A DNA stretch of 64,000 nucleotides from Pseudoalteromonas arabiensis (lineage in GTDB: Bacteria; Pseudomonadota; Gammaproteobacteria; Enterobacterales; Alteromonadaceae): assembly GCF_001550155.1 (NCBI RefSeq), contig NZ_LRUF01000011.1, forward strand, positions 1 through 64,000, in the 5' to 3' direction. The notes beneath the pieces are model-generated. The model ran no database searches. It had not been told where the DNA came from and worked only from the letters and a program-made list of their open reading frames with translations. Numbering within the stretch: position 1 is the stretch's first letter; each line of letters starts with the position of its first letter. A program made the translations under genes and the position numbers. Below are positions 34,889-43,993 of this stretch, one piece after another.

Positions 34889-36127
34889 TTAACTCGCCGA
34901 GCTATTTACCTTAATGCTCGGTTTAATACCGCTCTGATCATTAGCGCTAAATTGTCCCGTGACACTTTGGTATGGGCGCAGTCCAAAAATCGGAATCACT
35001 GCTAGCAAATGGTCCATAATTTCAGCTTGTAGATGCTCATAAGAAATCCAACGTTTATCTTCACTAAAGCAATAAAATTCAATCGGTAATCCATGGTTGA
35101 GCGGTTGTAACTCACGCACCATCAACGTGAGATCACGGTTTATCTTTTCATGCTGTTTTAAATAGCCTTCAGCATAACGACGAAACAAACCAAGATTTGT
35201 AACAGGCTCAGGTAAACTAGAAACACGAATATAATCATGCAATGGAATCGCACTGTCGATTTGCTCGCGAAATGCTTCATCAACTAAGCGAATACTATTC
35301 ATATCAATGTTCAAAGAACGTTTGATGCGACGCCCACCAGACTCCTGCATTCCTCGCCAGTTTTTGAATGAGCCAGCAACAAGCATGTAAGTCGGGATCG
35401 TTGTAATTGTGTTATCCCAGTTACGAACTTTCACCGTATTTAAGCCTAGATCAATGACTTCTCCATCCGCACCATAACTGTCAACTTGAATCCAATCACC
35501 ATAAGTAACTAACCGATTAGCTGCAATTTGAATACTGGCAACAAAACCTAAAATCGTATCTTTAAATACTAACAAGGTCACCGCAGCTATCGCACCAAAG
35601 CCAGACAAAATATAGGTCGGTGACTTTTCAAGTAAAATACTGACAATTAAGATTGCACAGATCATAAACGTGATAAGTTTTACCACTTGAATAAGACCTT
35701 GAATCGGCACTTCTCTTGCGAAATCAAGCTGGTTGTAAATACCACCAGCAACACTAACAATACTGCTTATGATGAAGCCGCCATAGATGATTAGCACTAC
35801 TTGCCCTATCGTTTTAAGTATAAGGGCTGCAACATCAGTAACAGGGTATACATTGTCAAACGTAGCTAAAAATAATACACAACATAACGTACCGGCAAAA
35901 CGGCCATTAAGCTTAGTCAACAAAGGAGCTAGGGCGCCAATACGCTCAGGCGATAAACGCGTCACTGCTTTTTGAATACCAGGAAGCATAAGTTTGCGTG
36001 TAAAAACATACACAAACAGTAATGCACAAATGCCAATAGCCGTTGCCGTAAGTGCGCTAAGCAGCTGTGCATCAGGCATATTTTCAAACCAAGGCATGAC
36101 TAATTTTTGCAGGTTAGTTTGCTTCAT
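34889..36127 (-). CDS. Mechanosensitive ion channel, MscS family (YbdG-like)
   Basis: A 412-residue channel close to E. coli YbdG (miniconductance type) from memory. Five membrane segments precede the pore helix region (SGFGAIAAVTLLVFKDTILGFVASIQ, quoted in parts) and the beta domain with GDWIQVDSYGADGEVIDLGLNTVKVRNWDN, also quoted in parts, and TIPTYMLV. The C-terminal domain has GGRRIKRSLNIDMNSIR. Opens under hypo-osmotic tension. Start overlaps the preceding acyltransferase stop by four bases. Confidence 0.93.
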   Translation of the reverse strand: MKQTNLQKLVMPWFENMPDAQLLSALTATAIGICALLFVYVFTRKLMLPGIQKAVTRLSPERIGALAPLLTKLNGRFAGTLCCVLFLATFDNVYPVTDVAALILKTIGQVVLIIYGGFIISSIVSVAGGIYNQLDFAREVPIQGLIQVVKLITFMICAILIVSILLEKSPTYILSGFGAIAAVTLLVFKDTILGFVASIQIAANRLVTYGDWIQVDSYGADGEVIDLGLNTVKVRNWDNTITTIPTYMLVAGSFKNWRGMQESGGRRIKRSLNIDMNSIRLVDEAFREQIDSAIPLHDYIRVSSLPEPVTNLGLFRRYAEGYLKQHEKINRDLTLMVRELQPLNHGLPIEFYCFSEDKRWISYEHLQAEIMDHLLAVIPIFGLRPYQSVTGQFSANDQSGIKPSIKVNSSAS

Positions 36128-37047
36128 GGTGTTTCAACTTCCTCATTCATCGTTGCCATATAGTTGTCTTGTTGCGTTTGATGATAACTTATTAGCTGAG
36201 CATCTTTTTGCAACCATAAATCGTTAATATGCTGCTGAAAAGAGGTTCTAAAGTCACGGTCATGCTGATAGTCCCCAATCATCTGTGCAGCAATTGCTTG
36301 CACTTGCATATCCACTTTTATCGCATCAAGACGACCACAAATTAAATTGCGGCAGATATGTTCTCCCTCTCCTTGATAAATAATCGATGTATTCAAAAGT
36401 GCATCAAATTGCTCTCCCAATACTTCAAGGGCAAAAGCAATTCCGCCAGCTTTTGGTTTGAGTAAATGGGTAAAGGGACTATTTTGTCTATGGTGCTTTT
36501 GAGTGGTAAAACGCGTGCCTTCGACAAAGTTAATAATGGTTGTTGGGTGATTTCTAAAATCTCGACAGCTGCGCTTGGTTCTTTCAACGTCAAGACCTTT
36601 GAGTTTAGGGTTTTTAGCCAGCTGCGACTTACTTACACGCTTCATAAATGGCATGCCCATGGCCCATGCCCCCGTGCCGATGAAAGGCACGTACTTTAAT
36701 TCATCTTTTAGAAAAAATTTAGGTGCTGGCAGTGCATCAATCGCACTCAATACAACAATATCAAGCCAGCTCATATGGTTTGAGATAAGTAAGTACCAAC
36801 CTTTACGATTTAATGAGCCTTGAATATTAACTTCTATACTGGGGCACCCAAGCCATAGTGCAAGACGGTTACCATTACACCAGCCTTTATAAGCTAAATG
36901 CAAAGTATGGCTAACCACCTTAAACGGTAAAACCAATTTGAGCACACCTAATAGCAGCACAAGCGTGCCCCATAAAATGACATTGGCAAACAGCACAATA
37001 CTGACAAGTAGCCCTGTTAGCCAATTAGGTAAAAATTTTTTTAACAT
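36124..37047 (-). CDS. 1-acyl-glycerol-3-phosphate acyltransferase-like, YihG type (copy 2)
   Basis: A 307-residue membrane-associated acyltransferase of the PlsC superfamily. Catalytic NHMSWLD (HX4D, about 85-91), GTGAWAMGMPFMKR and NFVEGTRFT (acceptor-binding block III) are conserved. Two N-terminal membrane segments. From memory YihG of E. coli makes dioleoyl phosphatidic acid species and affects swimming. Paralogue of the next gene upstream; the two share the RQNSPF..LLKPKAGG region almost exactly. Confidence 0.9.
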   Translation of the reverse strand: MLKKFLPNWLTGLLVSIVLFANVILWGTLVLLLGVLKLVLPFKVVSHTLHLAYKGWCNGNRLALWLGCPSIEVNIQGSLNRKGWYLLISNHMSWLDIVVLSAIDALPAPKFFLKDELKYVPFIGTGAWAMGMPFMKRVSKSQLAKNPKLKGLDVERTKRSCRDFRNHPTTIINFVEGTRFTTQKHHRQNSPFTHLLKPKAGGIAFALEVLGEQFDALLNTSIIYQGEGEHICRNLICGRLDAIKVDMQVQAIAAQMIGDYQHDRDFRTSFQQHINDLWLQKDAQLISYHQTQQDNYMATMNEEVETP

Positions 37048-37073
37048 ATGTGTGCTCTCAATGGCGCAAGTAA

Positions 37074-37955
37074 CTATGATTTTACTTGCGATTCAAATTG
37101 CGCTAATTGCTGATTTTTCTGCAACCAGATTTGGTTCAATTCAGCCTGAAAGTTCACCCTAAAGTCTGCATCGTTAGTGTAATCACCAATTAAGTTAGGG
37201 CTTACATCCATCACTTCAACACGGACATCAATGCATTTTACGCGACCGCTCGCAAAATCAACAAAGCTCGGGATCCCACCGGGGTAATGTATGGTGACAT
37301 TGACCACTTTTGAGATTTGCTCCCCCATCGCTTGCATAACAAACGCTACACCACCTGCTTTAGGCTTTAGTAAATACTCAAACGGGCTATTTTGACGTTG
37401 ATGTTTTTCTGCCGTAAACCGTGTTCCTTCAACAAAATTAACCACGCTTACTGGCATCTCTTTAAACTTTTCACAGGCTTTACGTGTTGTTTCTAGGTCT
37501 TTACCACGTAACTTGGGGTTTTTCTTCAATTGACTTTTACTGGTACGGGTCATAAATGGAAAATCGAGTGCCCACCAAGACAGTCCTAAAAAAGGCACAT
37601 AAATTAATTCTTTTTTTAAGAAAAAATTTAAAAATGGAATACGTCGATTAAAAATGCGTTGCATCACCAAAATATCAACCCAGCTTTGATGGTTTGCAAT
37701 CACTAAATACCAGTCTTTTGCTTGTAATTGCTCAAGCCCTGTAACGTTAAGCTTGTAAGGGGCAAATATATTTTGATTAACACTGTTACCAGAAACCCAA
37801 ACTGTCGCACACTGCTTGGCAAGCCAGCTCATTAGTTTTTGCAATGGCTTGATTGGAATCAACTTAATCAGACCACAAATAAAAATCGGCACAAACCAAA
37901 AAAGTGTATTGATGGTATAAAAGAAAATACTTAACACACAACGAATAACGGACAT
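37074..37955 (-). CDS. 1-acyl-glycerol-3-phosphate acyltransferase-like, YihG type (copy 1)
   Basis: A 293-residue paralogue of the following gene, with NHQSWVD, WWALDFPFMTR and NFVEGTRFT acyltransferase blocks and RGKDLETTRKACEKF, the closer of the two to E. coli YihG. It starts 21 bases after the speA stop and ends 26 bases before the second copy, so the four genes speA, two acyltransferases and the MscS channel can be one transcript. Confidence 0.92.
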   Translation of the reverse strand: MSVIRCVLSIFFYTINTLFWFVPIFICGLIKLIPIKPLQKLMSWLAKQCATVWVSGNSVNQNIFAPYKLNVTGLEQLQAKDWYLVIANHQSWVDILVMQRIFNRRIPFLNFFLKKELIYVPFLGLSWWALDFPFMTRTSKSQLKKNPKLRGKDLETTRKACEKFKEMPVSVVNFVEGTRFTAEKHQRQNSPFEYLLKPKAGGVAFVMQAMGEQISKVVNVTIHYPGGIPSFVDFASGRVKCIDVRVEVMDVSPNLIGDYTNDADFRVNFQAELNQIWLQKNQQLAQFESQVKS

Positions 37956-37976
37956 TACAACTTATTCCTTTAACGC

Positions 37977-39857
37977 TTAATCTTCAAAATACGTGTAGCC
38001 TGCAAGGCCGGCATTTAGCTCGGACAAATATTGTGCCTTATATTGCTCATCAATTGCCAGTTCACTGACCCTTTTTGCGAAGTTTTCAGCAAGAATTTCG
38101 CTATCATAATCAACAAACTTTAATACGTCCTTAACACTATCACCTTTTATTGCATTCGTTAGCTGGTAGCCGCTGTCAGTAAGTTCCACATGAACTGAGT
38201 CAGTATCACCAAACAAGTTGTGTAAATCACCTAAAATTTCTTGATATGCCCCCACTAAGAACATCGCAATATGATACTGCTGCCCAGGTTTATATTCAGG
38301 GATAGGTAGGCTGCTCTCAATTCCCGTGCCTTCAACATAATTACGGATTTGCCCATCAGAATCACAGGTAATATCTTGAATAATGGCGCGTTGTGTTAAT
38401 GGCTGATGTAAATTTTCAACAGGCATGACGGGGAATAACTGTTGAATCCCCCACACGTCTGGCAATGATTGAAACAATGAAAAGTTAACAAACAGTTTAT
38501 CAGCCAACTTTTCATTGAGATCATCGAGCACCTCACGATGCGCACGTGCATTTTCGCTAAGCGAAGCACGAACACGGTGTAAAATAGTAAAATAAAGCTG
38601 CTCTAGCTTAGCCCATTCAAGCATGCTCAGTAAGCCGTGCACATATTGGTCGTGAGCTTCACTAAATAAATGCATAGCATCATGATAGATTTCTAAGGCC
38701 ATACGGGGTGTTAAACGCTGTAAGCATTGCCACATATCTTCAAGCACTAACACACTATTTGTTTCTGGAGGCGCAGGGTTAGCATGATTAGGCGCACGCT
38801 CAACGTCAATCACGTCAGTAATCAATACCGCGTGGTGCGCAGTTAACGCACGACCCGACTCTGTTATAATAGCTGGATGTTTTAAGTCATGCTGCTGGCA
38901 TACTTCAGCAAACGCATTCACAACATTACGTGCATACTCTTCAACACTATAATTCATTGAACATGCGCTACGTGAACCAGAGCCTTCATAGTCAACACCG
39001 AGTCCTCCACCAACATCAACGGTATTAAGAGGCACACCGAGTTGTGTTAGCTCAGCAAAGTGGCGGGCACATTCGCGTAACGCTCTATGAATGTCACGGA
39101 TATTGGCAATTTGTGAACCGATATGAAAGTGCACTAGCTGCATCAGGTGTAATTTATTATGTGACTTTAATAACTCAACAGCCGAAAGCACCTGTCCCGC
39201 CGTTAAGCCGAACTTACCTTTTTCACCACCTGTGTTTTGCCACTTTCCTTTACCCACGGAGTTTAAGCGGATACGAATACCAATTGAGGGTTCAATACCT
39301 AAATCATCAATTTCAGTTAATAGCGTTGTTAACTCAGAAAGCTTCTCAACAACAATGTGAACTTTATGACCAAGCGCTTGACCTATGCAGGCTAGGCGCA
39401 AAAACTCACTGTCTTTGTAACCATTACAAACAATGGTAATGGGGTTTTGCGCAACACCCAAAATCGCCATTAATTCAGGTTTAGAACCTGCTTCTAAACC
39501 AACCAAGCCGCTTGGATGAGCCAGAAGTTTAGTTACCACAGAGCGCTGTTGGTTTACTTTAATTGGGTATACACAAGTATAACTACCTTGATAATCTCGT
39601 GCATTACGTGCTTTGGTAAATGCACTCGTTAAAGTGCCAACACGATTTTGCAGAATATCGGTAAAACGCACTAGAACAGGTAATGTTAGACCTTGCTTTT
39701 TAAATTGTTCAGTCAGTTCAGATAGGGAAATTGCCGCCTTAGCTTGATCGCCATCAGGGTAAGCAACCAGCTCTCCTTGCGCATTAATGTCAAAATAGCC
39801 GTCACTCCAATGAGCGACATTATACGTGTTGCGTGCTTTATCTAAACCCCAAGTCAT
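37977..39857 (-). CDS. speA: Biosynthetic arginine decarboxylase
   Basis: A 626-residue PLP enzyme converting arginine to agmatine, the first step of the agmatine route to putrescine. The PLP lysine is Lys100 in YPIKVNQ; VHFHIGSQI, VDVGGGLGVDYEG and ITESGRALTAHHAVL are the other active-site blocks of the SpeA family. Length and start MTWGLDKARNTYNVAHWSDG match the family. The spermidine synthase gene speE lies 7.7 kb away on the other strand. No terminator is evident between speA and the acyltransferase gene. Confidence 0.97.
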   Translation of the reverse strand: MTWGLDKARNTYNVAHWSDGYFDINAQGELVAYPDGDQAKAAISLSELTEQFKKQGLTLPVLVRFTDILQNRVGTLTSAFTKARNARDYQGSYTCVYPIKVNQQRSVVTKLLAHPSGLVGLEAGSKPELMAILGVAQNPITIVCNGYKDSEFLRLACIGQALGHKVHIVVEKLSELTTLLTEIDDLGIEPSIGIRIRLNSVGKGKWQNTGGEKGKFGLTAGQVLSAVELLKSHNKLHLMQLVHFHIGSQIANIRDIHRALRECARHFAELTQLGVPLNTVDVGGGLGVDYEGSGSRSACSMNYSVEEYARNVVNAFAEVCQQHDLKHPAIITESGRALTAHHAVLITDVIDVERAPNHANPAPPETNSVLVLEDMWQCLQRLTPRMALEIYHDAMHLFSEAHDQYVHGLLSMLEWAKLEQLYFTILHRVRASLSENARAHREVLDDLNEKLADKLFVNFSLFQSLPDVWGIQQLFPVMPVENLHQPLTQRAIIQDITCDSDGQIRNYVEGTGIESSLPIPEYKPGQQYHIAMFLVGAYQEILGDLHNLFGDTDSVHVELTDSGYQLTNAIKGDSVKDVLKFVDYDSEILAENFAKRVSELAIDEQYKAQYLSELNAGLAGYTYFED

Positions 39858-40036
39858 GGCATTGTCTTCTGTAGTTTCTTTAATATAAACGCATATTTTA
39901 ATACGCTACCCGCCACCACGCTAACAAAAAATACTGATTAAACCAAAGACAAGCCAAATTAAATGATGTTTATTATCTAAGTCCCCCTTATAAAATTCCG
40001 AAAGTAATAAACCTATCAGCTGTAGAATGAATAATA

Positions 40037-41593
40037 TTAGGGCGCCGTGAGCTGGCCTTTATCTACATTCAAAACGCCTGTATAGGCTATGGGTGCCAGC
40101 TCTGGCTCACTTACGAGTAAAAGCGTGAAAGAATGTTGCTCAGCAACATCTTTCAGTAACTGCCTGATCTCAGGGTGAGCAATAAACACCGGCAAATCGA
40201 TTACCAATACCGCAGGTTGTATAAGTAGTGCTCTCGCTAATAAAATTCTGGCGACTAAGCTTTGTGGACAACCGCGTCCAAGCTCAGCAACTTGGCTGTC
40301 TAGTAAAGATTCATTAAATCCTAATTTTGTAATGAATGTTTCAACCTCTGCACTGCGCTTTTTTCCGGTGCCATATAAAATATTGCTGTAAATTGATCCC
40401 TTAAAAAGCTGAGAAAATTCATCAATAACAACTATCAACTGCTGTAAGCGTCTAAAGTCTAGGTTTTCAAACCGTCTTCGACCTAACACTAAAATCCCAG
40501 AGACAGGTTCTCGTTGTTGCGCAAGAGCGCGACATAGCATTGACTTACCGACGTGCCCGCAAATTAAAATACGCTCGCCAGCAGCAATCTCAGCATTACA
40601 CTCTGGCATTGCACTCAAAATACGTAACTGACGTAGTTTTAAATCATAACGTTGAAAACGCTTTAAACGATGCTCCGCACGCTTTGTTGTTAGCGTGCAG
40701 CGATCATGAGCTAATTTTAAACGCTTTCGAGCAACATAAAAGTTAACCCAATCGGCCCAGCTTCTAATTAAATAATCGATACTCAATAAACATAGAGATA
40801 AAATAAGTACGCGCACTAAACTCGACCACGCCATTATGTTCATATCTTTTGAGTTCAGTACGATTAAAGTGGTAACGGTGAGTGGTGCTAAGCTTCGGCA
40901 TATTAAAATACCTCCTCGCCAGTACACAAGCTGCCATGCTAAATCACGTCCTCGACGATCAATACGCTTCACTTCTTTACCTTGATTCCTCATCCGAGCA
41001 ACATTGAGATAACCAAAGCAACGCTCGCTCAAATGCCCACTTAAACGACCACGACTAGTACGAATATTACCCGCGAACCGCAAAGCCCACAGCGTAATGG
41101 ACGCAATAAAAGCAAACACTATAATCACAGCAAGTAGTACACTAAAAGCCAGTTTTTGATTCTGCATAAACAGCAGCCAGCCAAAAACGATTAGCCCTAT
41201 TCCTCCCATTTGTCCGTAAGCTAAGCCTCGTCCTGCAAAATGAGCAACACCATTAGCGTCACTAATTAAGCGGTTCATAGCCACGCCAATACGGTTGGGC
41301 CCATGTTCTATATCTGCACTCAACATCCGCTGAAAAAGCGCATTACGATATGCTAAAACGAGTTTCTGTCCATTTTGCTCGGCAAGAACACTGAGGCAAA
41401 ATCTGGCTACAAGATTAACTAAAACGCCCCCCAAAAGTGCTATGGTTAGCGAGAACACCTCGCTTTGCCAAGCATTTGAAAACCAAATTAACTTGTAGCT
41501 ACTCGCTCCCACACTTAGCAATGCTAATAGAGTGAGGGATATAAGCCGCAACGGCCCAATCCCCGACAAAAATGTAGGAAATCCACTGTTCAT
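40037..41593 (-). CDS. ABC exporter-like protein with degenerate ATPase motifs
   Basis: A 518-residue protein with ABC-exporter architecture: four to six membrane segments (about 15-275), then a nucleotide-binding domain. Its ATP site is degraded: Walker A reads ICGHVGKS (GKS 349-351 kept, the first two Gly lost), the LSGGQ signature is LGRGC (438-442), Walker B ends LVIDLP (Leu467 where the catalytic Glu belongs), and no H-loop His is seen near residue 496 (VSEPE). It begins one base after the stop of a P-loop NTPase gene, so they are coupled. A transport partner, a regulatory or a structural role is possible. Confidence 0.8.
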   Translation of the reverse strand: MNSGFPTFLSGIGPLRLISLTLLALLSVGASSYKLIWFSNAWQSEVFSLTIALLGGVLVNLVARFCLSVLAEQNGQKLVLAYRNALFQRMLSADIEHGPNRIGVAMNRLISDANGVAHFAGRGLAYGQMGGIGLIVFGWLLFMQNQKLAFSVLLAVIIVFAFIASITLWALRFAGNIRTSRGRLSGHLSERCFGYLNVARMRNQGKEVKRIDRRGRDLAWQLVYWRGGILICRSLAPLTVTTLIVLNSKDMNIMAWSSLVRVLILSLCLLSIDYLIRSWADWVNFYVARKRLKLAHDRCTLTTKRAEHRLKRFQRYDLKLRQLRILSAMPECNAEIAAGERILICGHVGKSMLCRALAQQREPVSGILVLGRRRFENLDFRRLQQLIVVIDEFSQLFKGSIYSNILYGTGKKRSAEVETFITKLGFNESLLDSQVAELGRGCPQSLVARILLARALLIQPAVLVIDLPVFIAHPEIRQLLKDVAEQHSFTLLLVSEPELAPIAYTGVLNVDKGQLTAP

Positions 41594-41594
41594 A

Positions 41595-42659
41595 CTAGGC
41601 TGTACCTGATGTGTAAGCGTCAGTTCCTAAAATATAACAAGCTGTTGTAGGGTCGCGTAAATCAGCTAAATCATACACCGTCATCCCTAATGCATTTGCC
41701 GCCTCACGTGTGGCTAATGGAGAAGCACAGATACGTCCACCAATTCCCTGCACATTGTATCCCTGGTTCACCAGCCAACTGGCACCACTTTGTGCACCCA
41801 TAGCTTCGCGTGCAGTAAATAAAACATTTGGAAAATGTTGTTTAAAGTCAGGACTTTCTAGAATCGCATTTGTTTCTTGTTGATAGATACCATCCGCCAC
41901 TTCAATCACAATTGCAGTGCAACCCTTGCGTATTAGTTCTGCCGCTAGAACAGGATAAATTTGCTTCGCTTGTTCATTACCAATATTAAAACTTGTTGGA
42001 TAACCTGCATCAGTAAAGTCAAGTACGTGCGCAGCACCTGAATCCTTCATTAGCCAAAGATCACCACCTGCTCCAGTGCCTGTAATTTTCATTGCCCCCA
42101 CAGTGTGACCAGCAGCATTTAAACCATGAATTAAATGGGCCGCTGTGGTTGTTTTACCCGCATTCATCGAAGTTCCAACCACCACCACGCTTGGCACGCT
42201 ATTGGCTACGAGCCCATATTGATGGCTGGGCAGTTTATAATCAGCGACATTTATAACCTGATCATGTTTATTGGTGATTAATCCTATTGGTTGAATAGCA
42301 GTGGGTACTGAAATGCGACTGTGCCAACCAAGCGCTAAACCAGCAATACCACCAGCAGCAACCATATGACAAGCATCTAAGTTATTGGGTACGGTCGCTT
42401 CAAATTGATCTGGAGCATAACGATTGCCAAAAGCGAGAATAATCTCATCACCTTCATATAAAGTTGCTTTACGACCATCAATTCGTTCTATTTTTGTATG
42501 GTGACCAATCTCTGTCACTCTTGCTAATACAAGGTCACCACTTTTAGGTGACTGGTTTGTGTTTAATCCCTGCAAATCATTGCTGTCTACTCGGCGCGTT
42601 ACAAAAGCACGCTTTGCAGACTGAAGGCGCTGTGACATAGTGTAAGATGATGCTGACAT
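41595..42659 (-). CDS. P-loop NTPase of unknown function
   Basis: A 354-residue cytoplasmic protein. The first 145 residues form a beta-rich domain (GDLVLARVTEIGHHTKIE; YEGDEIILAFGNRYAPDQFE; MVAAGGIAGLAL). A P-loop follows, GTSMNAGKT (162-170), then GAMKITGTGAGGDLW and DFTDAGYPTSF, a pattern I have seen in a conserved family of actinobacteria and proteobacteria with some similarity to DUF1611 and MobB/BioD-like NTPases. Function unknown. The ATG at 42659 follows AGGA by eight bases; a longer frame upstream is not needed. Coupled to the degenerate ABC gene. Confidence 0.78.
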   Translation of the reverse strand: MSASSYTMSQRLQSAKRAFVTRRVDSNDLQGLNTNQSPKSGDLVLARVTEIGHHTKIERIDGRKATLYEGDEIILAFGNRYAPDQFEATVPNNLDACHMVAAGGIAGLALGWHSRISVPTAIQPIGLITNKHDQVINVADYKLPSHQYGLVANSVPSVVVVGTSMNAGKTTTAAHLIHGLNAAGHTVGAMKITGTGAGGDLWLMKDSGAAHVLDFTDAGYPTSFNIGNEQAKQIYPVLAAELIRKGCTAIVIEVADGIYQQETNAILESPDFKQHFPNVLFTAREAMGAQSGASWLVNQGYNVQGIGGRICASPLATREAANALGMTVYDLADLRDPTTACYILGTDAYTSGTA

Positions 42660-42854
42660 AATATAATTCCTATACATTAAGTGACTATAATTGGCCTCAT
42701 TGCCAATCAATGAGTGCATCTTAAAAGCATCACCCTGACAGCTATGTTATATAACCAGTAAGCTTGCTGTAATATTCAAAAAAGACATTACAAATCAAAT
42801 AACTAACTATTTATTTTTTATTAAAATAATAAATTAGTAAACCTAAGTGGTGAC

Positions 42855-42888
42855 TGTAAGGTTGTTGTAAGCTAAGGCTAAGTATACT
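42855..42888 (+). promoter_or_regulatory. Promoter with OmpR-family direct repeats before the two-component operon
   Basis: TGTAAG occurs at 42855-42860 and 42866-42871, spaced 11 bases start to start, the phasing of OmpR/PhoP-family response-regulator sites. A -10-like TATACT lies at 42883-42888 with no good -35, so the repeats occupy the -35 region as at activated promoters. Suggests autoregulation by the encoded response regulator. Confidence 0.5.
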
Positions 42889-42920
42889 CCTTTGTTGCTA
42901 TCTTCTTTTTTAGGCGGGCT

Positions 42921-43319
42921 ATGTCGTTATCCAACAATAAACAATGCCATTTTATCCCTTTAGCAATCGTTTTATTTTTGCTGACAGGGTTCGCTTATGG
43001 TCAAGATGAGCAGTGCACAGTTCAAAGCAACACTCCCTCAGCGAAAGTTTTTTATCGCTTTATTAAAAAGTTCAAAGCTGAAGACTTATTAAATGGGGAG
43101 ACTCTTTTGAAATCAAATGTGCAGCAACTCGACTGTCAACAAGTCTTTAAGGTCAAAATTGTTAATCGTAGTGGTGATGTCAGTCATCGTTATTACCAAA
43201 CCGACACCTTTGAGTTGATTTTAGATGATAGTAAAAAGCAATGGGATCCCATCAATCGTGTTTTTCAAGAATTAGATAAACTGGTTGGTGATAAGAGTAT
43301 CAGCAAGGAACAACCATAA
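42921..43319 (+). CDS. Small exported protein, possible PepSY-like accessory
   Basis: A 132-residue periplasmic protein with a signal (LAIVLFLLTGFAYG, cleavage near residue 28). Cys32 and Cys72 could form a disulfide. The segment VFKVKIVNRSGDVSHRYYQTD followed by FELILDD (quoted in parts) resembles the strand pattern of PepSY domains, which often accompany sensor kinases, but the match is only suggestive. It is first in an operon 11 bases before the response regulator, so a role in signal input is plausible. Confidence 0.65.
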   Translation: MSLSNNKQCHFIPLAIVLFLLTGFAYGQDEQCTVQSNTPSAKVFYRFIKKFKAEDLLNGETLLKSNVQQLDCQQVFKVKIVNRSGDVSHRYYQTDTFELILDDSKKQWDPINRVFQELDKLVGDKSISKEQP

Positions 43320-43330
43320 AAGGAAGCAAT

Positions 43331-43993
43331 ATGCGCGCGTTAGTCGTTGAAGATAATACTCAAGCTGCCGAGCAAATTAGTCACGCATTAACTGAACATG
43401 GATTTGCAGTCGATCAATGTCACGATGGCGAAGAAGCGTGGTTTATAGGTGATACGGAAGAATATGATATCGCTATTTTAGATATTGGCTTGCCAAAACG
43501 TGATGGCTTAAGTGTCTTATCTGATTGGCGAAGAAATGGTAATAAAATGCCCGTGATTATCTTAACCGCCCGTGACACATGGCGTGAGCGGGTAACAGGA
43601 TTAAGAGCTGGCGCAGATGATTACTTAATCAAACCATTTGAAATGGAAGAATTACTGGCACGCGTAGAAGCCCTTGTTAGGCGCAGCAATGGCCACGCTA
43701 GCAGCGTTTTAAGTGCCGGTTCTTTGCAGTTAGATACCGCAACTCAACGTGCGACACTAGCAGGAACTCATCTTGATCTAAGCGCATTAGAATATCGTTT
43801 GCTCGCCTACTTAATGAATAGACAGAATCAGGTTGTCTCCAAAGCAACACTGACAGAGCATTTATATCAAATGGACTTTGAACATAACTCAAATGTTATT
43901 GAAGTTTTGGTCAACCGTGTACGTAAAAAGCTAGGCACCACGCATATTCAAACCCGACGCGGACAAGGATATCTTCTCAATGCCGACGAATAA
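43331..43993 (+). CDS. Response regulator, OmpR family (PhoP-like)
   Basis: A 220-residue two-domain regulator. Receiver: acidic Glu7/Asp8, phosphoacceptor Asp51 (ILDIGLP), Thr79 and Lys101 (LIKPFEM). C-terminal winged helix: LDLSALEYRLLAYLM, then SNVIEVLVNRVRKKLG (recognition helix) and TRRGQGYLL. Overlaps the kinase gene by 14 bases. The kinase is PhoQ-like, so a PhoP-like role in envelope or divalent-cation response is inferred. Confidence 0.93.
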   Translation: MRALVVEDNTQAAEQISHALTEHGFAVDQCHDGEEAWFIGDTEEYDIAILDIGLPKRDGLSVLSDWRRNGNKMPVIILTARDTWRERVTGLRAGADDYLIKPFEMEELLARVEALVRRSNGHASSVLSAGSLQLDTATQRATLAGTHLDLSALEYRLLAYLMNRQNQVVSKATLTEHLYQMDFEHNSNVIEVLVNRVRKKLGTTHIQTRRGQGYLLNADE

